A stretch of 64,000 bases of DNA from Mucilaginibacter cryoferens (GTDB lineage Bacteria > Bacteroidota > Bacteroidia > Sphingobacteriales > Sphingobacteriaceae). A program made the translations under genes and the position numbers. Below the pieces are notes generated by a model. That model saw only the letters and a list, made by a program, of their open reading frames with translations, made no database searches and had not been told where the DNA came from. Position 1 is the stretch's first letter. Every line of letters starts with the position of its first letter. The stretch is from NCBI RefSeq assembly GCF_014205845.1, contig NZ_JACHCR010000026.1:43674-107673 (forward strand), given 5' to 3'. Shown here in pieces: positions 40,612 to 49,459 of the stretch.

Positions 40612-42048
40612 TTAAATAGCGTGGGTATTGCGCGGGGTATTGCGCGGGGTATTGGTAATAGCTTCCTGGTTAATTGATTTTACCATCCACAGTTTGCGGT
40701 TTGGCTTACGTAAAGCGGCAAGGGTGATGCCACCAAGTATCACATCAAAACCTAGGGACGTTGGCTGCGCCCATTGGCCTTGCATAATGGCCAAAATGCC
40801 AATGCTGCATATCATCCAGGGTAAAAAGTCGCCTACGGAGAGTTTACGAAAACTGTCTATAGCCAAATTGCATACAAAGGCAATTCTTATAAAAATAACC
40901 GAGAAGCCCATAATTATGCCCATCTCTCCAATCAAACGCCCCCATTCACCCTCGGATATCAGGTAAACGGTATGGTCGCCGGCTATAAGCATGGCGCCAA
41001 CACTGGTTCCCATTCCTATGCCGTATCCAAAAAATGGTTTCTGGGCCGACTCGATGATGGCACCAATCATTCCTCCCAAAAAGCGATCGACAAATACACC
41101 GGATACGCCGCCCTCTGTTTCGTTGGCGCTGGTAAACCGGTGCGTAAAAACCTCAAGCGGGGTAGCAAAAACACTAAGCTGACTTAATGCCGTAAACGTA
41201 ATTATAAGTACTACTATGGCTACCACCATTTTACCCAGGTATTTGGGGTTGCGGGATATGGCTATTAATGAAAATAGTATACATGCCAGTACCAGTGATA
41301 GCAAACTGCGGCTAATGGATAGGGGTATGGCTACCATCACCCCAAGCGTTGCACCAATTAACGGCAGGCGATTGATACTTTTTGGTGTAAGCCAAAAATA
41401 AAATACATAGGCTGCCGAAAAGCCAAAGAACAATGCCGTGCCATTTGTAAATGAGAATGTTGCAGGCGGTCTGAAAAAGCCCATAGCGCCATCAAACCCA
41501 CCGCCTTTTAAATCGCCGCCAACGCCGCGGTTAACAAAGGCCGATTGTGGGCTATAAAACTGCATGGCTATTAAAATAGCCATTGGTATAGTTATCCAGA
41601 TGGTTGCTTTGCCAATTTTTATTACATCATCGCGGTCAAATACCCTGCCTATAACAAATATTAGCGGAAAGTGGAACATGAGTATACGTGCGCCGTATAT
41701 AGCAACTGCAAAGTTACCATGGCCAAATGCAAGCGCCGTAATTATACCAATCGCTCCAATGGCAATCATACCGTTAACGTATAAGTTTGTTGGCAGCAGG
41801 TTGCGTTTCCAGGCAAGCAAAACCAACCACAGCGCCAAGGGATCACGCACAACCAGTAATGGGGTTGACAAACCCGGCAACACCCATTTGCGCAATGCTC
41901 CTTCAAATATCAAGAGTAAGAAATAGGCCCATATCCCTCTTTTTAACAAAAGGTTAGGGTCTTTACGCTTAACCGGCCTGGCAACGTAAAAGCTTTTTGA
42001 ATGCTTTTGCTCTTCCGGTTGGGCTATTGTAGTTATATCGCCAGTCAT
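40612..42048 (-). CDS. O-antigen ligase/Wzy-like polymerase membrane protein
   Basis: 478 residues with about 11-12 hydrophobic helices starting after a 45-residue charged N-terminus. A large periplasmic loop (~286-335) with RFTSANETEGGVSGVFVDRFLGGM is in the place of the Wzy_C loop, and FFGYGIGMGTS follows, a signature of O-antigen polymerase/ligase families in Bacteroidota. It probably polymerises repeat units in the periplasm. The C-terminus carries a short tandem repeat NTPRNTPRNT. No other polymerase candidate is in the locus. Confidence 0.8.
   Translation of the reverse strand: MTGDITTIAQPEEQKHSKSFYVARPVKRKDPNLLLKRGIWAYFLLLIFEGALRKWVLPGLSTPLLVVRDPLALWLVLLAWKRNLLPTNLYVNGMIAIGAIGIITALAFGHGNFAVAIYGARILMFHFPLIFVIGRVFDRDDVIKIGKATIWITIPMAILIAMQFYSPQSAFVNRGVGGDLKGGGFDGAMGFFRPPATFSFTNGTALFFGFSAAYVFYFWLTPKSINRLPLIGATLGVMVAIPLSISRSLLSLVLACILFSLIAISRNPKYLGKMVVAIVVLIITFTALSQLSVFATPLEVFTHRFTSANETEGGVSGVFVDRFLGGMIGAIIESAQKPFFGYGIGMGTSVGAMLIAGDHTVYLISEGEWGRLIGEMGIIMGFSVIFIRIAFVCNLAIDSFRKLSVGDFLPWMICSIGILAIMQGQWAQPTSLGFDVILGGITLAALRKPNRKLWMVKSINQEAITNTPRNTPRNTHAI
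40628..40655 (-). repeat. 12-bp tandem repeat in the 3' end of the polymerase gene
   Basis: The minus strand repeats AATACCCCGCGC twice and begins a third copy, giving NTPR-NTPR-NT near the C-terminus. The unit is a multiple of three, so changes in copy number would keep the frame. Confidence 0.7.
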
Positions 42049-42078
42049 TATGATACTAAATAAATTTTGTAAGAATAA

Positions 42079-43320
42079 TTATGCTATATACAGGTTAAGC
42101 AATTCGGCTATTTTATCTCCGTAGGCATCCCAGGTGTAACCGGCGGCTTTTTTTTGCGCTTTAATGCCCATCTCTGGTATTAGGTTGCGGTTATCCAAAA
42201 ACCACGATATTTTTTCGGCAATAACATTGGGCGAAGCAGTAGGTACCAGAAAACCAGTTTCTCCCTCCTCAATTAAATCAGATCCGCCGGTGTTGGGGGT
42301 AATTATTAGCGGCAGTCCCTGGCTCATGGCCTCCTGCATTACCAGCGCACGTCCTTCTACAATGGAGGGAAGGCAAAATACATCGCAGGTGCGCATCAGT
42401 TCCAATACTTTATCGTGCGATCTGCCGCTTTCATAGGTGAAATCTGATAATTCGCTGCGGTAAAATTCTATTGGTGCAAGTAAAGAACCCATCACAACCA
42501 GCTCTACGTTTTTACTGTTTATTTTTTTTACAGCTGCAAATAAATCTGCAAGGCCTTTGCGTTGGCCCATGGAGCCTGCAAACAATACACGGAGCGGCGT
42601 ATTGGCTTTTTTCGGGATAATTAAACCGGTCGGCGCTGTTTCTGGCGAGCCGAAAGGCGAAACGATCAGTTTTTTGTTCGACCAAAGGGGTAATGAGTCG
42701 ATAACAAAAGATCCTGGTCCTACAACCACATCAGCAAGCTCCAATTCTTCGGTTTTTCGGTTGAGTTTGGCTTCAGAATCATTGATGCCTCCGCCCAGTG
42801 TAACGGCCCATTGTGGCAGGCGTGTAGCCTCCTGGTTCATTAATTTTTTAACTGTTTTCCAATAGGCTATAGGTAAATCGTAGATGCATTTAAGCCCCAG
42901 TTTTTTTGCTTGTTTAAACGTTTCCAGGGCACCATCTTCATAAGCGTAAACGGCATCTAATTTATTGGAGGTTAGGTTATTTGCAAGTTGTTTAGCGTTA
43001 TATCTATCCAGATCGTGGTAAACAGCATCTATGCTTGCCCAGCCTTTTTCATGTTGGGTACATTTACTGTAGCCCAGTTTGGGCATGGTCATCCGGGCCA
43101 GCTCCAGCATAGGTCTGGTATTGATGTTTGCCTTTGCTACCGGGAATGTTCGCCTTAGCCATTCTGTACGGATGTTTTGGGGCAATAACTTAAGCCACAA
43201 GGCATCCGGATTGGCAGCAAGTGTAGTATTAAAGCCTGCCAGCATATTTGCCTTGGCAAGGCTGCTAATAACAGCTCTTACATTGCGGTTACCTGTTGGA
43301 TGAGAAACAACTATTTTCAT
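42079..43320 (-). CDS. family 4 glycosyltransferase
   Basis: 413 residues. The N-terminal half (MKIVVSHPTGNRNVRAVISSLAKANML) and LDAVYAYEDGALETFKQAKKLGLKCIYDLP lead to a GT-B C-terminal domain: LRVLFAGSMGQRKGLADLFAAV, LVVMGSLLA, and the donor-site region VFCLPSIVEGRALVMQEAMSQGLPLIITPNTGG with the EX7E-like Glu pair. It acts at the cytosolic face on the repeat unit. There is a short gap (30 bp) to the polymerase gene. Confidence 0.85.
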   Translation of the reverse strand: MKIVVSHPTGNRNVRAVISSLAKANMLAGFNTTLAANPDALWLKLLPQNIRTEWLRRTFPVAKANINTRPMLELARMTMPKLGYSKCTQHEKGWASIDAVYHDLDRYNAKQLANNLTSNKLDAVYAYEDGALETFKQAKKLGLKCIYDLPIAYWKTVKKLMNQEATRLPQWAVTLGGGINDSEAKLNRKTEELELADVVVGPGSFVIDSLPLWSNKKLIVSPFGSPETAPTGLIIPKKANTPLRVLFAGSMGQRKGLADLFAAVKKINSKNVELVVMGSLLAPIEFYRSELSDFTYESGRSHDKVLELMRTCDVFCLPSIVEGRALVMQEAMSQGLPLIITPNTGGSDLIEEGETGFLVPTASPNVIAEKISWFLDNRNLIPEMGIKAQKKAAGYTWDAYGDKIAELLNLYIA

Positions 43321-43365
43321 GAACCCTTTGTGTTTTTGTATTTGTATGAAAATTAAAAAGGATAG

Positions 43366-44475
43366 TTAACCATTTATCCAGCTTTGCATGTCGAGCGCGA
43401 TAGCTTCCCAGCTTCTGGTTAGCCAAAACCATTGGTGCAGCAGCAGTCTGCGCTTTTCTCCTTCAATGGTGGATAGGAGGGTTTGGTTTGTCATTAGCTC
43501 ATGTGGGCGAAATATTGCTACACCGGGAGGTTCATCTAATGATGCGGGTGCTTCGCATATTACCGGAACAGCATGGGCAGATAATGCCGCGAAGGTGCCG
43601 GATTTACGAAGACTATCGGCTGTTTGACCTACCAACGCGGCCTCTGCCGTTAACATCATTGCCGAAACCTCGCCAGGGTCGAGTGTGCCCGTTTGTATCA
43701 AAACATTGGGTCCTAATTCCTTAAAGGCAAGGCTTAACTCCTGGTCGGCAAATTGATTGTTTACCGGGCCAATCGCATAAATCTTTTTAACTACTCCTTT
43801 ATGATAAAGCTCTTTTATTAAAGGTAAATGCTGTTGAAGTGTCCATAAACGTGTATGGGCCAAGCCAAATACAACCCATTCTCCGGGCTTTCTTATACTC
43901 GTTAATCCGTGTTGTTTATTAACCGGTAATATATTTGCGCCTACCAGGCTTAGGCGTACCTTTTTACTGTTGGTTAACGATTCTATTTTGTCTTTTTGCT
44001 CGTTGGTAACTACTGTAATGCCGTTGGCCAGTTTACTTAGTTGTTTTACCGTGTACTTTATCAGATGGTTGCGTACCCTGTGGTGTAATCTTAAGCCAGC
44101 ACTGTCATCCCAGGTTTCATGAAAAAAAATGTAAAGATGATTGGATGGGGAGGTGTTTTTAAACTTTTTTAAAGCCCGTAACAAATTAAAGGGTAAGCCC
44201 GATCTGGAATAGCTTGTTGGCGTAAAATTTAAAAGCAGGTCGTTATTGATCTTGTCTCCGTTAAGCTGTTTCAATAGGTTTTGCCAGTATGCCGTTGTTA
44301 AAGCCAATGGAATATCCTGCGTTACCGCAGGGAAATATTCTACGCCTATTTTTACCGATCTGTAAAATTTGTTTAATGATAGTGCCGTTTTGTATGCGTG
44401 ATCGCTTACTCCACAAACCCCGGGTGGGCAGGTTGGCGTAATAATAATCAACTGCCTGTGGATGCTGTTGCTCAT
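43366..44475 (-). CDS. GT-B-like glycosyltransferase, weakly conserved
   Basis: 369 residues. It opens LIIITPTCPPGVCGVSDHAYKTALSLN, a GT4-like loop with a Gly-rich turn, and continues with YIFFHETWDD and GITVVTNEQKDKIESL. The C-terminal half has WVVFGLAHTRLWTLQQHLPLIKEL, but the usual EX7E is not evident; the corresponding region ALVGQTADSLRKSGTFAALSAHAVPVICEAP is shared in outline with the transferase at 47288-48430. The two appear to be distant paralogues. The donor is unknown and activity is inferred from fold and location only. Confidence 0.7.
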   Translation of the reverse strand: MSNSIHRQLIIITPTCPPGVCGVSDHAYKTALSLNKFYRSVKIGVEYFPAVTQDIPLALTTAYWQNLLKQLNGDKINNDLLLNFTPTSYSRSGLPFNLLRALKKFKNTSPSNHLYIFFHETWDDSAGLRLHHRVRNHLIKYTVKQLSKLANGITVVTNEQKDKIESLTNSKKVRLSLVGANILPVNKQHGLTSIRKPGEWVVFGLAHTRLWTLQQHLPLIKELYHKGVVKKIYAIGPVNNQFADQELSLAFKELGPNVLIQTGTLDPGEVSAMMLTAEAALVGQTADSLRKSGTFAALSAHAVPVICEAPASLDEPPGVAIFRPHELMTNQTLLSTIEGEKRRLLLHQWFWLTRSWEAIALDMQSWING

Positions 44476-44500
44476 TTTTAAAAATGATTTCTTTTTGCTT

Positions 44501-45655
44501 TTAGTTATAAACTGTTTCGGTTTCAGGTTCGGGCTTGGTAGTAATCTCTGGCACCTTTTTCTTTTTTAGGAATCGCTTTTCCCAAAGTTCAAATGAAAAA
44601 TGTGCCGTTACTGTGGTTAAGGCAATTACAATTAATAATTCTAAAATTTTGCTCCCCGGAAATGCGGCCATTTTAGCGCTAAAGGCCAGCGTAACAAATA
44701 TGATTATGGGATGGTACACATATATACCGTATGATATTTTACCTAAATGCTGAAAAAGGCGCAATTTGGTAAAGGAAAATAACCGCACATCTTTTTGTTC
44801 CAGGAGGTTGGCTATAATGGCGGTGCTTGTTAGGTTTAGCACCGAATAACCCCATACCCATTGATAGCCACGCGGTAAATTTGCTGGCCAACCCAACGAG
44901 GCCAAAGGATATGATGGGATTGCCATAACAAGCAGCAAACCCGCGCCTATGGTTAATGCTATGCATAAATAAACAACCCAGGCCTTGCTCAATAATTCTC
45001 TAAAAGATTGGTTACATAGTAACGCGCCAAATACAAATGCATCCAAATGTGAAAACGGTAGCACATAAGGGGCAAGTGCTTCATCGGTTGGGTTTCCGTC
45101 GAAACCTACAAAATATTGAACATGATTACATATTAAGTATACCGCTATCCTGATGAGCATGGCTGTTGGTATTAACCAAAGCAGCGTTTTTAAAAAATAT
45201 TTTTCGGGTAATTTCCATAAAAAAAAAGGCCAAACCAGGTAAAATTGCCATTCGAGAGATAAACTCCATAAATGGCCATATATCATATGAAAAGTGTAGC
45301 TGCCAAACAGCCATCTAAAGTTTAGTGTATAGGTTAATAACCATGGCCATTCGGTGGTTAATGCCTCTGGCTTATGTATAAAGAGAAATATAACGCCGAG
45401 TATAACTAAATATCCATAGTAAAGGGGAAACAAACGCAGCATCCGGCGCTTATAAAAATCTTTAAAAAAGGTTATAATGCCTTGTGTTTGATATTGTTGT
45501 TTTCCTCTGATAACAATGCCCGAGATTAAAAAGCCGGATAACACGAAAAAGAATTGAACGCCTATCCATCCGGCAGGGAAAAGAAGGTAATGGTAGGCTA
45601 TTATTGCAAGTGCTGCCAAAGCACGCATGCTATCCAGTTGTGGATTGTATTTCAT
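44501..45655 (-). CDS. acyltransferase 3 family membrane protein (OafA-like)
   Basis: 384 residues with about ten membrane helices. The opening QLDSMRALAALAIIAYHYLLFPAGWIGVQFFFVLSGFLISGI contains the catalytic His in the helix-1 end (AYHY) and the R-x10-H arrangement of the acyltransferase-3 family, and YKRRMLRLFPLYYGYL follows, another family mark. Such proteins move acetyl or other acyl groups across the inner membrane onto surface polysaccharides. With WcaF this is the second acylating enzyme in the locus. Confidence 0.9.
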   Translation of the reverse strand: MKYNPQLDSMRALAALAIIAYHYLLFPAGWIGVQFFFVLSGFLISGIVIRGKQQYQTQGIITFFKDFYKRRMLRLFPLYYGYLVILGVIFLFIHKPEALTTEWPWLLTYTLNFRWLFGSYTFHMIYGHLWSLSLEWQFYLVWPFFLWKLPEKYFLKTLLWLIPTAMLIRIAVYLICNHVQYFVGFDGNPTDEALAPYVLPFSHLDAFVFGALLCNQSFRELLSKAWVVYLCIALTIGAGLLLVMAIPSYPLASLGWPANLPRGYQWVWGYSVLNLTSTAIIANLLEQKDVRLFSFTKLRLFQHLGKISYGIYVYHPIIIFVTLAFSAKMAAFPGSKILELLIVIALTTVTAHFSFELWEKRFLKKKKVPEITTKPEPETETVYN

Positions 45656-45917
45656 TTTGTTTAAAATTAACGCAGGGGTAAACGTTCATTTTTATATAAA
45701 CACAATCTATATTTATATAAGAGCCTGTTTGAAAGTAAATAAACAGATCGTCATTGCGAGGTACGAAGCAATCCCCGACTTACGGAGAAGCTTTGCAGGT
45801 CCGCCCAGTATAGTTAGGGATTGCTTCGTACCTTATAATGACGGTTGTATGTGCTTTATGGAGTATATAAAAATATTCTTGAAAGAAATTTAAACAGACT
45901 CTAAGTAGAATTTTTTA
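45656..45917. other. non-coding stretch with a palindromic repeat
   Basis: 262 bp between the acyltransferase gene and the epimerase remnant. It is filled mainly by the dispersed palindromic element at 45736-45843; no coding potential is seen. Confidence 0.6.
45736..45843 (+). repeat. dispersed palindromic repeat (REP/MITE-like)
   Basis: Arms 45749-45775 and 45817-45843 are reverse complements at 24 of 27 positions around a 41-base loop. The left flank 45736-45757 is identical to the reverse complement of 9830-9851. The arm core GGTACGAAG is shared with the inverted repeats at 61.6 and 63.9 kb. No transposase frame is inside, so it is a non-autonomous element. Confidence 0.75.
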
Positions 45918-46121
45918 TCAGACAAGCACTTTAGCCCAGTCTGCAACTTGTTTCAGCCCATCGTTTATAGTGTATTTTGGTGTAAATCCAAGTTTGGATA
46001 ATTTACTGATATCGGCCCTCCAATTTAAAGGGTCGCCTTTGGGTACATTACCATCAAAGGTTATTGCAACATTTATATTTAAATGCTTTACAAGACAATT
46101 AGCCACATCTGCTACGGTTGT
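45918..46121 (-). pseudogene. C-terminal remnant of a sugar-nucleotide epimerase/dehydratase
   Basis: About 67 codons beginning immediately after the TGA of the upstream glycosyltransferase and in the same frame: TTVADVANCLVKHLNINV, then ITFDGNVPKGDPLNWRADISKLSKLGFTPKYTINDGLKQ. This is the typical end of NAD-dependent epimerase/dehydratase proteins (GDP.NWRA.I.KLK.LGF.P...). The N-terminal Rossmann part is absent and there is no ATG. The transferase stop therefore sits at the scar of a deletion. Another intact enzyme elsewhere may supply the sugar. Confidence 0.8.
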
Positions 46122-47237
46122 TCATGAAAAAAACAGTTTAGGGTTATCAAAACACTCTTTCCAGCGGGCCGCCATTACTTTCGACGAGAAATTTTGTTCG
46201 TAATAGGCCTTCAATCTTGCAGGATCAAATTCGTTGTTCTGGATTTTTTTAATGAGCAAATAAAGGCCGATGGTTATATTATCAAGTGTGGGCTGCACCA
46301 GTATGGTATCCGGATTATCCTTACAGCAATCTTTAATGGCACCTATGTTTGTTGCCATAAAGGGTAACCCGTATGCCATCGATTCTAATAAAATAAGCGG
46401 CAGGCCTTCCATTTCGGTAGATGTTAAAACCAGGCTGTCGTAAGATGCCATGAGTTCTGCACCTTCTTTTTCACCCGGATAGCCACCTAAAAAGTTAATT
46501 TTATGCTGTATTCTGAGATCTTTAGCCAGCTTCTTTAATTCATCTTCTTCTTCGCCTTTACCCCATAGATCTAACGATATATTACCATGAGACGGTAGCG
46601 ATGCGATGGCCTTAAATAATAACGATAATCCTTTGTTGCCTGCAAGCCGACCAAAATAGGCTAGCTTTATTTTTTCTTTTGGTTTACTATCAACTGTTTT
46701 TAAAACATCATCTACCGGGGGCTGAGGAAAACAAGGAAGCCAATTTATGCCGGTTGCATTGGTTAAGGTTGTTTTCCAATAATCGAGCATGGAGGGGGCT
46801 TGAACGGCTATTCCGTTAAAATTGTCCCTGCTGGTAATCCATATTTGCTCGTCCTGCAATCTGTTGGCTATAAAATCCTGTGCAATTTTAAAACTGCTGC
46901 CTTTTAAAAACTGAGTTATAAAGTTGGAGGAGTTTGATAGTCCAATACTTACAAAAATATCTGGTGCGTAAAGTTTTGCTTTAATACCCGTAGATATTAG
47001 CGAAGCATATTTTTTTATTTTTTGAACCGGCCTGGATACTTTATGTTCAATTACGCCAATAATAGCTTCCTGCCCAAAAGGTTGTTCTGTAAAAGCTCTG
47101 TCGGTAAGGTTAATTATTTTTACGGTATAACCAGCCGTTTTTGCAAAGTCAAACAGTTCTCTGTAGGCAGTTTGCGCTCCACCTAAGCCATCTGTATGGC
47201 CCATTAGCAATATTTTTTTAGGGGATGATTGTATCAT
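46122..47237 (-). CDS. family 4 glycosyltransferase
   Basis: 371 residues. The opening KKILLMGHTDGLGGAQTAYRELFDFAK has the GGAxT loop of GT4 enzymes; the C-terminal domain shows LAYFGRLAGNKGLSLLFKAI, LDLWGKGEEEDELKKLA and the donor motif VLTSTEMEGLPLILLESMAYGLPFMATNIG with the EX7E Glu pair. It should add one sugar to the repeat unit. The stop codon is directly followed, in the same frame, by the epimerase remnant, so the last few residues may be altered compared with the ancestral protein. Confidence 0.85.
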   Translation of the reverse strand: MIQSSPKKILLMGHTDGLGGAQTAYRELFDFAKTAGYTVKIINLTDRAFTEQPFGQEAIIGVIEHKVSRPVQKIKKYASLISTGIKAKLYAPDIFVSIGLSNSSNFITQFLKGSSFKIAQDFIANRLQDEQIWITSRDNFNGIAVQAPSMLDYWKTTLTNATGINWLPCFPQPPVDDVLKTVDSKPKEKIKLAYFGRLAGNKGLSLLFKAIASLPSHGNISLDLWGKGEEEDELKKLAKDLRIQHKINFLGGYPGEKEGAELMASYDSLVLTSTEMEGLPLILLESMAYGLPFMATNIGAIKDCCKDNPDTILVQPTLDNITIGLYLLIKKIQNNEFDPARLKAYYEQNFSSKVMAARWKECFDNPKLFFS

Positions 47238-47287
47238 AATGTATCACTTTAGCTTAAGTGTTTTAAGCTCTCATTAATTTACACCTG

Positions 47288-48430
47288 TTAAAGGCTATAA
47301 ACAGTGTAGGCTATTGCAGCCATTTTAAGATTATTAGGGAGGGGTAGCTTGTTTTTTGAGCTATAGGCACGTAGTATAACTTCTGCCGAAGTTGCCTGGT
47401 AAATGCCTTGTTTCTCCATCAGGTTTTCGCTGTAGTTTTTATCGGCAGATGATATCATCACGGGTATTCCCCTTTCCATCCAGGCTACGGCCGAACCACT
47501 TTTGTTAATCCCGTCAACAGGGCTGGTTACAACACCAATATTTACCAGCTGCATACTGCGGTTTATCATGGCCGTTGATAGTGAACCTGTTTCCCAATAA
47601 AAAAGATCCGGAGTGGCTTTAATCAGGTTTACGGTTTCGAGCATTCTGTTATGACCAATAAATAATACGCCTAATTTTAACCCCGCAGATTTTGCGGCGT
47701 TAACAGCTATATGAAGTAGATCATCAAGCCCCTGGCAGTTATAAGTTGTGCCAAAAAAGCCCAGTATCAACCAATCTTTACGGTTTAATATCAATGGTGA
47801 AAGATCTGCTTTGGTTGTCAGATCGTCCCAGTCGTTTTCATTCCCGGATTCGGTTGTTGATATGTTTCCAAAAATGGGTACTACTACCGCTTTAATGCCT
47901 ATGTGTTCTAAAAACCGTTGATAGGGTTTGATGCTCGTGAAAATTGTTTCTGGTTTTAACGCCGAGATTGTGGCTTTTAAGAAAACCTTCTGTAGCCGGC
48001 CCAAAAACTTTTCTTTTACACCTGCATTTACCGCCATTCCGCACCACAACTCATGAAACATAATGTGTAGTTTTCTGGTGCCAATGGCTTTACCGAGTTT
48101 TAATAAAATATCTATCGGTAAACCATATTTGTTGAATCCAAAGCCAACATATTGCAAACTCACCAGGTCGGGATTGAAAAGTTCAAGCCTTTTTTGCAGG
48201 TAATTATATCTTTCGCCGGTATTTAAAGAGGCTGGTAAACGTAATACAGATAATTTAATGCCATCTATTTCCTGGGTCTCTCTTTTTACTGTTGATAAAT
48301 AACTGTCGGTTAGTGCTATAGCTTCAACCTGGTCACCTCTTTTAATAATTTCGCACGCCAGGCGGCGCACGTAGTCGCCTACGCCATCGCTGCCTGTTTG
48401 TAAAGAGGCGCAGATAAAAGTGATCTTCAT
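47288..48430 (-). CDS. GT-B-like glycosyltransferase
   Basis: 380 residues. MKITFICASLQTGSDGVGDYVRRLACEIIKRGDQVEAIAL is a GT4-type N-terminus, with LHIMFHELWCGMAV in the middle. The C-terminal half (ILGFFGTTYNCQGLDDLLHI, LGVLFIGHN, VNIGVVTSPVDGINKSGSAVAWMERGIPVMISS) has no clear EX7E. It resembles the protein at 43366-44475 in the central FHE motif and the late SGxxxA...PV segment, suggesting a duplicated subfamily within this locus. Donor and acceptor are unknown. Confidence 0.75.
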   Translation of the reverse strand: MKITFICASLQTGSDGVGDYVRRLACEIIKRGDQVEAIALTDSYLSTVKRETQEIDGIKLSVLRLPASLNTGERYNYLQKRLELFNPDLVSLQYVGFGFNKYGLPIDILLKLGKAIGTRKLHIMFHELWCGMAVNAGVKEKFLGRLQKVFLKATISALKPETIFTSIKPYQRFLEHIGIKAVVVPIFGNISTTESGNENDWDDLTTKADLSPLILNRKDWLILGFFGTTYNCQGLDDLLHIAVNAAKSAGLKLGVLFIGHNRMLETVNLIKATPDLFYWETGSLSTAMINRSMQLVNIGVVTSPVDGINKSGSAVAWMERGIPVMISSADKNYSENLMEKQGIYQATSAEVILRAYSSKNKLPLPNNLKMAAIAYTVYSL

Positions 48431-48469
48431 CTTATTAATTATTAAGGCTTAGGTGTTATTGTAAAATAG

Positions 48470-49459
48470 TTAGTTTAAACTATGGAGAACGCTCCTTTTA
48501 AACTTGGTAAAAAAGTGACGCGTTTGTAGCAGTCCTGGTTTAGTAATGGCCAAGCCAAAATAGCTGGATAACCTGGCGCCGAAACTTTTATTAGCATTCT
48601 TACACTCCCAATCGCTGATGTGTTTTTCTGGAAGCAATTGATATTTTAGGGCCGATCTTAGTTCTTTTGTGAAAGGTTTAAACCGTGGTTTTTCTAACAG
48701 GGTTACATAGTATTCAATTAATTCATCTGCTTTACTATCGCGAATTACCAGCGTTTTCGATTCTTCGTGATATCTGAAATGAACCAGTACATTGTCGGTG
48801 TACAAAACTTTTTTAAATCGAACAAAATAGGAGGTGAAAAAAATCCTATCGAAATAATAAGATGAATTTTCGGGAAACTTGCCCGCTGCTTTAATATCAT
48901 TCAGATCGCACCAAACACCCGGCTGATGGAATGTGCTTTTAAGGGATATAAAGCTGCTAGCTGTAAGGTCTTTATTTTTTATGATATCTTTAAAAGAAGG
49001 GTCGTTATCATAAAAGTTGAATACTTGCCCTGCAACGGTGGTGCCTTTTTTAAAAGCCGAGGCAATGTTGTAGAGGGCATCGGGGGCAAGGTAATCGTCG
49101 CTGTTTATCCAGTTAAAAATATCTCCTGTGCATTTGGCTATTCCCTTGTTAATTGCATTTGCCTGGCCCGTATCTTTTTCGCTAACCCAAAAGGTAATCC
49201 ATGGTGCATATTTTTTTATGATCTCAACGGTATCATCTTTGCTGCCTCCATCAATAATTATATACTCCAGGTTGGGGTAGTTTTGTAATAAAACAGAGCG
49301 AATGGTTTCCTCAATAAATTTGCCCTGGTTATAGCTGGGGGTAACAATCGAAATTTTAGGCCACTGCTTTTTAAACACATAAACGTCGCCGTTTACTTCC
49401 TCTGTCCACGGCCAGCCTTTTTTACCTTCAACGGTTGGTAGTTTATTCAGTAACAACAT
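48470..49459 (-). CDS. family 2 glycosyltransferase
   Basis: 329 residues of the GT-A fold: ISIVTPSYNQGKFIEETIRSVLLQNYPNLEYIIIDGGSKDDTVEII, the metal-binding FNWINSDDYLAP and GQANAINKGIAKCTGDIF, the standard order for GT2 enzymes. The sequence WVSEKDTGQANAIN is typical for polysaccharide GT2 proteins in Bacteroidota. Its first 17 bases overlap the end of the flippase gene. Confidence 0.88.
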   Translation of the reverse strand: MLLLNKLPTVEGKKGWPWTEEVNGDVYVFKKQWPKISIVTPSYNQGKFIEETIRSVLLQNYPNLEYIIIDGGSKDDTVEIIKKYAPWITFWVSEKDTGQANAINKGIAKCTGDIFNWINSDDYLAPDALYNIASAFKKGTTVAGQVFNFYDNDPSFKDIIKNKDLTASSFISLKSTFHQPGVWCDLNDIKAAGKFPENSSYYFDRIFFTSYFVRFKKVLYTDNVLVHFRYHEESKTLVIRDSKADELIEYYVTLLEKPRFKPFTKELRSALKYQLLPEKHISDWECKNANKSFGARLSSYFGLAITKPGLLQTRHFFTKFKRSVLHSLN

